A stretch of DNA of 57,910 nt from contig CALCUH010000191.1 in the NCBI GenBank assembly GCA_937907165.1, forward strand, positions 1-57,910. The letters run 5' to 3'. Source of the stretch: an uncultured Bacteroidales bacterium (GTDB lineage Bacteria > Bacteroidota > Bacteroidia > Bacteroidales > Paludibacteraceae). Below, in pieces: positions 27,446-33,250 of the stretch. The position numbers and the translations under genes were made by a program. Under the pieces are notes generated by a model that made no database searches, was not told the origin of the DNA, and saw nothing but the letters and a program-made list of their open reading frames with translations. The first letter of the stretch is position 1; each line of letters opens with the position of its first letter.

Positions 27446-28306
27446 TTAGTCTGCCAAAAAAGCATCTAATACTTTTCTTGTTTGGTTTGGCAAATCAGTT
27501 TCTGCCATTTGGAATCTTTTGACTTTCATTCCGTTTAGCCAATCGGTCCATATGTTTTGCAACGTGTAAAAATCGCCTTGACGTTCTTCGTCTACCTCTA
27601 AAAGTAAAATCTCCAAATCTGACAAATCTACACTTAGATGTTTCAATTTTGCGTTAGGATCTTCGATAAGTTTTTTTGATGTAATATACGTGTATTCATG
27701 ATTGTCAGATTTCTGAGGTTTTTCACCGTTATATGGATAACCATCAGAGAGTATTATTAGCACGTTACGATAGTTAGGCAACACACATTGTGTGTTAATC
27801 TTTTTGCCAAAGAATCCATATATATCGGCTCCAGTATATTTTTTGTCCTCTTTTGCTTGAGAATAAATTCTTGCCAAAGCGCTATTCCAAGTCTTTTCAA
27901 AAGTTATCAGAATCTCTTTTTTATCTTTAAAATCTGTTTTGGCAAAATCAATTTCCAAAGTATTGGATAATTGGATAATATTGGAATCAGCGGGAGCTGG
28001 ATAAAAGAAAACTTCCATTCTATCCTTACATGGCACTATTTTTTCTTTATTTGCCTTTTCTTTGAATCTTGCGGTCAAGTGTTTGAATATTGCCAAATCC
28101 TTTTCGACAGAGGACACATTATTCGTGTTTTTTTCTATACGATCGGACAAATCAATGAACACAGTTAAATTTAATGGTTTGTGAATAACAACCGAAATAG
28201 AATCACTATTGAGATCTTTCCCTGATGGGTTTCCTTCAGAAGAACAACTATACCCCAAGAGGGCAAAACATAAAGTTCCCAAGACTACAATAAAAATTGT
28301 TTTCAT
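27446..28306 (-). CDS. vWA-like lipoprotein of the TerB operon
   Basis: 286 residues. A lipoprotein signal (CFALLGYSC; lipidated Cys 21) is followed by a von Willebrand A-like fold: first strand LTVFIDLSDRI (D52, S54) and a later strand VLIILSDGYPY near residue 180. The DxSxR variant of the metal site replaces the usual DxSxS. Last gene of a three-gene operon, starting 2 bases after the previous stop. Predicted to sit on the periplasmic or outer-membrane side, where it could bind a partner such as the membrane protein encoded upstream. No experimentally known homologue is recognised. Confidence 0.8.
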   Translation of the reverse strand: MKTIFIVVLGTLCFALLGYSCSSEGNPSGKDLNSDSISVVIHKPLNLTVFIDLSDRIEKNTNNVSSVEKDLAIFKHLTARFKEKANKEKIVPCKDRMEVFFYPAPADSNIIQLSNTLEIDFAKTDFKDKKEILITFEKTWNSALARIYSQAKEDKKYTGADIYGFFGKKINTQCVLPNYRNVLIILSDGYPYNGEKPQKSDNHEYTYITSKKLIEDPNAKLKHLSVDLSDLEILLLEVDEERQGDFYTLQNIWTDWLNGMKVKRFQMAETDLPNQTRKVLDAFLAD

Positions 28307-28308
28307 TA

Positions 28309-29673
28309 TTATTCTGATTTTAATGTTAATTGGTCAATTAGTAAATCTTTTTTCTGAGGAGTCAAACTATATTTCACCTCCGTAATTTTGTTGTCAAAAA
28401 TTTGTTTAGCCAATGTTTTGGTGTTCGATCCGGACGATGCTCCGGACAGATAGCTCATCCACCCCATAAAGAATTCATTAAGAGCTTTGTACAAATCATC
28501 AAAATCTATTACATTCCCGTTAATTTGGCCCTCTTTTGTTGCAATATCCTGATTGGTGGCGAGAATATCGTTATTCACTTGGTCCAGTTCCGTTTTTTTC
28601 TTAGATATTTTTTCTTCCTCTGTGACGATTTTCCGTTCTAGTTTTTCTTCCTCTTTTTGAATGTCTTTATCGATTATCCGTAATTGACCTTTCCGATCCG
28701 TCAAATCGTCATATGTTTTCATCACAAATCCGAAAACAAATCCGAAAATCAAATAAACAATGAACCCTAAAAAAATAATAGACCAAAAACGGACGTCTGC
28801 GAACGCCATATGAAGAGTATATTCTGGCATGTCATTTAAAGTGGTCAATGCTTTCATGTCATAGATTTTCTCGCTAATTTCATAGGCCAAAATAGCGTCA
28901 AATATGAATGTGATCGCATACATCATTACAGATTTTGCAATGCCTTTCCATCCTTCTTCGTTTTCAAACTGAGAGACTACAAATCCCAAACCGACGAAAA
29001 CAAAAGGTAGAAGAGAGCAGAATAAACCCGCTTGCGCACCTTGTCGCCATGCTTTCGATAGCGCTTGTGAATCTAGAATTGTAGATCCTAGGCCTAAATC
29101 ATCGACGGAGAATTCTTTAAAGAATGCGCTATAAATAGCTGACGAGTAGAATGTGAATAGATATATCGCAAGGGCGATTAAAATTACGCAGGCGATAATC
29201 AATGTGAGTTTAGCTGTTCGATTTGTTCCGGTAGCGCCATTCTTTATTTCTTGTTTTTGCTTTTCAAAATCCGCAATTTTTTCTGTGTAGTCATCTTTTA
29301 GTTCTGCGATTTTGTTTGAGATGGTCTCAATGTCATTCTGTAATCCGTCTCTTTTGTTTTCAAATTGTAGTTTTTTTTGATTCAGAGAGTTTAGTTCCGC
29401 CTGAAGTCTTTGCTTCCTATCCTCTTGATCTTGTTGATTACCAACTTGTTCTTTCCGATTGTTTTGTTCGACGACGGTGAGTGCAGAACTTAGAACCGAG
29501 TTGTTTCCTCCAGCTCTACCTGCCAAACGGAACCCCCAGGTTCTGTAAGTCTCTCCATCTTTTCTGACTTCTTCGCTATCAACGATAATTACCCTACCGG
29601 AATTATCGTCATTGGGAGTATCGTTGTCAGATTTCCTAAATAGGTTTTTTAGTTTAAAATTAGAAATATCCAT
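28309..29673 (-). CDS. Four-helix membrane protein with two long coiled coils
   Basis: 454 residues. Order of parts: polar N-terminal domain (1-65), coiled coil rich in Gln/Glu/Lys (about 70-147), membrane helices near 156-178, 216-234, 247-265 and 297-318, second coiled coil (about 322-385), and a C-terminal globular part. Both coiled coils should lie on the same, probably cytoplasmic, side. No enzyme motif and no family I can name. Middle gene of the operon, 2 bases from each neighbour, so stoichiometric expression with the TerB-like and vWA-like proteins is expected. Confidence 0.8.
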   Translation of the reverse strand: MDISNFKLKNLFRKSDNDTPNDDNSGRVIIVDSEEVRKDGETYRTWGFRLAGRAGGNNSVLSSALTVVEQNNRKEQVGNQQDQEDRKQRLQAELNSLNQKKLQFENKRDGLQNDIETISNKIAELKDDYTEKIADFEKQKQEIKNGATGTNRTAKLTLIIACVILIALAIYLFTFYSSAIYSAFFKEFSVDDLGLGSTILDSQALSKAWRQGAQAGLFCSLLPFVFVGLGFVVSQFENEEGWKGIAKSVMMYAITFIFDAILAYEISEKIYDMKALTTLNDMPEYTLHMAFADVRFWSIIFLGFIVYLIFGFVFGFVMKTYDDLTDRKGQLRIIDKDIQKEEEKLERKIVTEEEKISKKKTELDQVNNDILATNQDIATKEGQINGNVIDFDDLYKALNEFFMGWMSYLSGASSGSNTKTLAKQIFDNKITEVKYSLTPQKKDLLIDQLTLKSE

Positions 29674-29675
29674 AA

Positions 29676-30062
29676 TTAGTTTATTTTTTTTATTAAATCA
29701 TTAAATGGAACGTTCTCCTTAGCGTTTTGCAGTAAAGACTCTACAAAAGGTGAAATTATTTCGGGTGAAAAACCGAATAAGTTTGCGTAATCGCACAATA
29801 ACATCTTTTCCCTTTCATGTAAATTGTCATCAGCACATGCTATTCGTGACAAATCGTATAAATGATGGATTTTTTCGATTGGATCTTCTGGGAAAGTTGT
29901 AATGTTACCACCTGATAAGATAGCGTCTTGTACATCCACAATAGACAATCCATACTCATTCCCTAATTGGTACATTAGGGCTAATTCCTTTTGATCGACA
30001 TTCCCGTCGGCTACAATCATACACCAAATTCTCAGGAAGTGTGATTTTATAGTTTCATTCAT
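29676..30062 (-). CDS. TerB-like protein
   Basis: 128 residues, all helical, with two acidic repeats characteristic of the TerB / DjlA-N fold: ADGNVDQKELALM (about 18-30) and ACADDNLHEREKMLL (about 74-88). TerB-fold proteins bind metal through these acids and occur in tellurite, phage and stress resistance loci, often with vWA proteins. Here it heads an operon with a coiled-coil membrane protein and a vWA-like lipoprotein. Cytoplasmic. The ATG at 30062 overlaps by 8 bases the end of a possible small upstream gene. Confidence 0.8.
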   Translation of the reverse strand: MNETIKSHFLRIWCMIVADGNVDQKELALMYQLGNEYGLSIVDVQDAILSGGNITTFPEDPIEKIHHLYDLSRIACADDNLHEREKMLLCDYANLFGFSPEIISPFVESLLQNAKENVPFNDLIKKIN

Positions 30063-30258
30063 AATCGCAAAAAACTGGCAAAATCCCCAATGTCAGTATT
30101 AAACAATAAAAAAGCGTGAGGATTTGTATCAAACTCGTCCGAATTCGAGGTCCTGAGAAACCTTTGCTATAGACGAGCAGATACAAGATACCCACGCCGA
30201 GTAGTATATAAACACCCGTAGAGTGTGCCATGAGGGTACAAGATACCCTCGGACACAC
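30055..30258 (-). CDS. Possible small membrane protein (doubtful)
   Basis: 67 codons, or 57 from the second Met at 30228, encoding two hydrophobic segments (VYILLGVGILYLLVY and ILTLFYCLILTLGILPVF). It overlaps the TerB-like start by 8 bases in a way that would allow coupled translation. Its first half lies inside the left arm of an imperfect palindrome, so it may equally be chance. No family recognised. Confidence 0.35.
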   Translation of the reverse strand: MCPRVSCTLMAHSTGVYILLGVGILYLLVYSKGFSGPRIRTSLIQILTLFYCLILTLGILPVFCDYE

Positions 30259-30346
30259 TACGGACTAAGGTTTATACAACTCATCCGTGGCATCCTCTCT
30301 GCAGTGTCCTCGATAGCAAATTCAAAATTTCTCAGGTTCCGAATTA
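30141..30346. repeat. Large imperfect inverted repeat (~200 bp)
   Basis: The two arms share, in mirrored order, blocks such as GAATTCG/CGAATT, CCTGAGAAA, TTTGCTAT, GTATAAAC, CCGTAG-GTGTG and GAGGGTA. The centre, near 30240, is the hairpin AGGGTA-CAAGA-TACCCT. Weaker similarity continues outward to about 30104 and 30385. The element sits between the 112-bp repeat R1 and the TerB-like operon. It may be a MITE-like relic or a large RNA/DNA hairpin. Confidence 0.7.
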
Positions 30347-30385
30347 CCAAGAACAAAGCGTTGATGACGCCTTTTATTTATGTCG

Positions 30386-30497
30386 TTGCTCCAACAGTTT
30401 TGACCATCGGTCTTCCTCCTTCGCACCTCGGCAATTCAAGCAAGCTTGATTGCGCTCGGTTTGTCGTCGGTTCTCGCCTTGGGAGCGATGGGCGGAT
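30386..30497. repeat. 112-bp direct repeat, copy R1
   Basis: Matches 31449-31560 at all but three of 112 positions by eye. It begins 4 bases beyond the last stop codon of the DUF3791-DUF3990-DUF3791 cassette. Each copy has partly complementary ends (TTGCTCC with GGAGCGA) and a central hairpin (TCAAGC-AA-GCTTGA), so the single strand can fold. Confidence 0.92.
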
Positions 30498-30501
30498 ATA
30501 A

Positions 30502-30744
30502 TCAACAAGCCAATGCTTGGTCAATCATTTCTTTTCTTTCTTCTACAAGATAACTATAAACATACCTTGCAGACTGATAATACAAACCTGTATTTGCATC
30601 ACAAAGTTTGGCAAAGGTATTAGACTGATACAAAATATCAAAAGCCTTGCTGACAGGAAGATGATTTTCTTCTGTCAATATGGTTATCAGATCGGTTGTG
30701 AGTGATTGAACCATAAAATCAAACTCCTGCTTTGTAACATTCAT
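30502..30744 (-). CDS. DUF3791 protein (second copy in cassette)
   Basis: 80 residues from the ATG at 30744, which forms an ATGA overlap with the DUF3990 stop; an in-frame ATG 12 codons further up (30780) lies inside that gene. Small helical DUF3791 protein (FMVQSLTTDLITIL, ALCDANTGLYY-like tail, YVYSYLVEE). DUF3791 genes habitually accompany DUF3990 genes; an antitoxin or immunity role is inferred, not shown. Confidence 0.75.
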   Translation of the reverse strand: MNVTKQEFDFMVQSLTTDLITILTEENHLPVSKAFDILYQSNTFAKLCDANTGLYYQSARYVYSYLVEERKEMIDQALAC

Positions 30745-31217
30745 ATCCTTACTAATTTCGATATTGCCAACTCCGTACAAAAGGCATATTGAAAAGTTAT
30801 GCCTTTCATATATTTTATTCGTTCCAAGAATGTTTCAAAAGATATATAACCATTCCTGAAATTATTTATTTGAGCACCTACTCTATCATTGGCTATAGGA
30901 CCATACACAACATCAAAATCATGCAATGTTCGTCCTTGCTCATCATTTCTATGGTCATAAATAAAATGTGCCCATTCCTCTGTATAACTATCAAAACTTT
31001 TGAACCGTAGCGTTCCGTCATATATCAACGAATCATCAAATTCAAATGTCATAACAATCGGTTCTCCTCCAAGGAAAACAGTTTTTAATTTTGCCATTTC
31101 CTCAGCCTGGGCATAAGCATCAGACAAATAGAATGCCTTTCCAAAATCTTTATTAGGTTTAGAATAAGACAAGTCTATCTTGTCAATAACCATATTTGAG
31201 CCATGATATAGTTTCAA
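30741..31217 (-). CDS. DUF3990 protein, ADP-ribosyltransferase-like putative toxin
   Basis: 158 residues. The start YHGSN (His 5) and DFGKAFYLSD (Tyr 30) are the two N-terminal conserved blocks of the DUF3990 group, which has the H-Y-x ADP-ribosyltransferase appearance. VVYGPIANDR near residue 105 is also family-typical. Start codon is TTG at 31217, overlapping the preceding stop as TTGA. Flanked on both sides by DUF3791 genes with overlapping stops and starts. Toxin function and target are inferred from family context. Confidence 0.8.
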   Translation of the reverse strand: MKLYHGSNMVIDKIDLSYSKPNKDFGKAFYLSDAYAQAEEMAKLKTVFLGGEPIVMTFEFDDSLIYDGTLRFKSFDSYTEEWAHFIYDHRNDEQGRTLHDFDVVYGPIANDRVGAQINNFRNGYISFETFLERIKYMKGITFQYAFCTELAISKLVRI

Positions 31218-31441
31218 GACAAATTCCCTCCCTTCCTTTTACAGAAAGCAGACAAGCCTTCCACCATATCCTCAAATCGTTGTGTATGCATAATGCCATA
31301 ATGAGATTGAATCATATCTAAAGCACCATAGCGACTCAAATAAGACTGAGCCTCCTGGCAACTAATGTTATATCTCTTAGCAAACGAGCCAATCAACATA
31401 ACCATATATTCTACTATGTCTCGCAAATTATACATACTCAT
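31214..31441 (-). CDS. DUF3791 protein (first copy in cassette)
   Basis: 75 residues (MSMYNLRDIVEYMVMLIG, then YNISCQEAQSYLSRYGALDMI, then HYGIMHTQ): small helical DUF3791 type. First gene of the cassette; its ATG is 7 bases inside repeat R2 and its stop overlaps the DUF3990 TTG start. It differs strongly from the second DUF3791 gene, so the pair is not a recent duplication. Likely antitoxin or regulator by association. Confidence 0.75.
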   Translation of the reverse strand: MSMYNLRDIVEYMVMLIGSFAKRYNISCQEAQSYLSRYGALDMIQSHYGIMHTQRFEDMVEGLSAFCKRKGGNLS

Positions 31442-31448
31442 ATCTCAT

Positions 31449-31560
31449 TTGCTCCAACAGTTTTGCCCTTCGGTATTCCTCCTTCGCACCTCGGCAATTC
31501 AAGCAAGCTTGATTGCGCTCGGTTTGTCGTCGGTTCTCGCCTTGGGAGCGATGGGCGGAT
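31449..31560. repeat. 112-bp direct repeat, copy R2
   Basis: Near-identical to R1 (30386-30497), differing at three positions. It lies between the cassette's first ATG and the external -7 element at 31562-31569, so it would form almost the whole 5' untranslated leader of the cassette mRNA. Confidence 0.92.
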
Positions 31561-31561
31561 T

Positions 31562-31569
31562 GCAAAGAT
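31562..31569 (-). promoter_or_regulatory. -7 element outside R2, reading into the cassette
   Basis: The minus strand reads TATCTTTG followed by CA, a perfect Bacteroidota -7 box, one base beyond R2. The -33 half is not clear. No other promoter was seen in front of the cassette genes. Confidence 0.5.
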
Positions 31570-31696
31570 AATAAAATTTGGCAAACACACACTTTGTTTA
31601 ATTCCTAACTGGATTGCTAGCGGCACCATTATTCCGCAACATCTTTCTGTGTATATGTGCGGATAGTTGTTTAAACGTTATCCCCCTTAGGGTTGC

Positions 31697-33034
31697 CTAT
31701 CGTATTATCACCTTGCGGGACATCATTCCTCCTTCCCATTTTACGACGATAACGTATGCTCCAGAGGGTATATGGGCCGATAGGATGGTTTGTGTCCCTT
31801 GTGGGACAGTGTAACTATTCTCTAGTGATCCGGATGATGATATGATTTCCACTTTTACATCTGTATGAAGATTCGACAATGTTATGTCGCTTCCTATTAC
31901 CTCGATGACGGGTGGGAAAGTCTTCACGACAGCTGAGCTTGTTTCTCCTTTTTCAGTCGCTTCGCTTTCCGCGTAGATTGGCGCCAAAGCTTCCGCCCAT
32001 AGGTGGTGCATCGCTTGACCTCCAAGTGTCTTCTCGTTCGGGTGGACACCATCGGAAGCAAGTTGTTCGGGATGGTTCAGAAAATAGCTGAAGAAGTCCG
32101 GACCTTTCCTCAGTCCGTTACTTTCCGTTAGTTCGTCGATTACGTCCAAGAATTTTCTGTTGACTTGCCAACCCGCCTTTTTTTCGTCAGTGGCGATGAT
32201 GCGGGCCAAGATGGGTTCGATGTCATGTTCTTTTGCCGCATCGATGATGCTCTGCATATTTCTTCTGAAGGTTTCCAAATTCCAGTCGCCTCCGCCCCAA
32301 GCGTCATTGGTGCCCATTTCTATGGCCCAGTGTTTCACGTTGCCCGCATATTCGAGATAGTCAGGAAGGTGGTTGACCACCTCTGTGCTGTTGATGCATC
32401 CGATTCCCCCTCTTAACATGGCGGGTGTGAAAGCTGGGAATCGGGCATTGATAAGGTCGGCGGTCGTGGTGTCGGTCGACTGTTGTTTGAGTCCCATTTG
32501 GCTAATGCTGGTTCCCATAAAGAACCAAGTGTCGTCTGCTCCCGAACTGGCGTCGAATGCTTCGATTTCAAGTAGTTGTCCCACTTCTGTGTCGCTGATT
32601 ATGCGAATCCAAGACATCCCTTCGAAATTCACAAAGACGCCTCGTGACATCACGACGTTGTTTTTGACCTCTGTGGCTAATGACCAGTCTCCGTCCTGAC
32701 CATTGGTGGAGTTGGCGGACGTGAGAACCTTGAAATTGCTTAGGGGAGTGCCGAAGTGCGTGCATCCGGAGGTGAAGTTGGTCGCCCATGCGCAGTCTCC
32801 GAGTGACTCCCATGTTAGGAATAGACGGGAAGCTCCTTCACCGATTTCGATGGCGATGTCATTGTTTGTGCATTGTTTCCAGTTAGTGAGGTCACCGTCG
32901 GTGATGTAGGTGTTGACCCCGTGGCTTGTATAAGCCGGTAGTCCTCTGCTCAAAAGCTTATTGGGGGTGATGGCGTTGATGGATGTGGAGGCCATAGATA
33001 TGATGGCGAATATCATAAAGATAATCTTTCTCAT
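31697..33034 (-). CDS. T9SS-exported SGNH-hydrolase esterase with discoidin-like module
   Basis: 445 residues: signal peptide (to about residue 21); a beta-sandwich resembling F5/8-type carbohydrate-binding modules (30-162); an SGNH hydrolase domain with GTSIS (Ser 176), EMGTND (Asn 243) and DGVHPN (Asp 328, His 331); and a C-terminal T9SS type A sorting tail (about 380-445, ending RKVIIR). Family members remove acetyl groups from plant hemicellulose. The neighbouring mannanase on the same strand makes acetyl-mannan or acetyl-xylan a likely substrate (inference). Exported and surface-bound or released. Confidence 0.85.
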   Translation of the reverse strand: MRKIIFMIFAIISMASTSINAITPNKLLSRGLPAYTSHGVNTYITDGDLTNWKQCTNNDIAIEIGEGASRLFLTWESLGDCAWATNFTSGCTHFGTPLSNFKVLTSANSTNGQDGDWSLATEVKNNVVMSRGVFVNFEGMSWIRIISDTEVGQLLEIEAFDASSGADDTWFFMGTSISQMGLKQQSTDTTTADLINARFPAFTPAMLRGGIGCINSTEVVNHLPDYLEYAGNVKHWAIEMGTNDAWGGGDWNLETFRRNMQSIIDAAKEHDIEPILARIIATDEKKAGWQVNRKFLDVIDELTESNGLRKGPDFFSYFLNHPEQLASDGVHPNEKTLGGQAMHHLWAEALAPIYAESEATEKGETSSAVVKTFPPVIEVIGSDITLSNLHTDVKVEIISSSGSLENSYTVPQGTQTILSAHIPSGAYVIVVKWEGGMMSRKVIIR

Positions 33035-33132
33035 AATGATTCCGTTTTATATCCTCGTCCTAAAAGGACAATCGCTTTTTGTGGGAAGAAACGTATTATG
33101 GTGGTGGCTCGCTTCGAGCAATCCATTTAGGG

Positions 33133-33170
33133 AAAGGAGTTAGCGTTCCAACAGGCGCTAACTCCTTTTT
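33133..33170 (-). terminator. Hairpin between esterase and mannanase genes
   Basis: Perfect 13-bp stem AAAGGAGTTAGCG (33133-33145) with CGCTAACTCCTTT (33156-33168). It lies about 80 bases after the mannanase stop. The T tract is better on the plus strand (TTTTTT) than on the minus strand. Confidence 0.65.
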
Positions 33171-33250
33171 TACCCTTCCTGTGCGTCCTTCCCTTCTATG
33201 TTTTTGAAGGTTCATATTAGACGTTGGGGGCGTCTATAATAGTGTTTGTG

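Noticed and set aside
30223..30501. 92-codon plus-strand frame across the palindrome and R1
   Set aside because: Composed entirely of repeat sequence and recurs partially at R2; no independent sign of coding.
30386..31560. Classical integron attC sites
   Set aside because: The repeats fold and bracket a cassette, but the RYYYAAC and GTTRRRY core boxes are not clearly present and no integrase is in the window; reported only as integron-like.
31463..31666. 67-codon plus-strand frame starting in R2
   Set aside because: Repeat-derived, crosses the promoter and intergenic sequence; not a gene.
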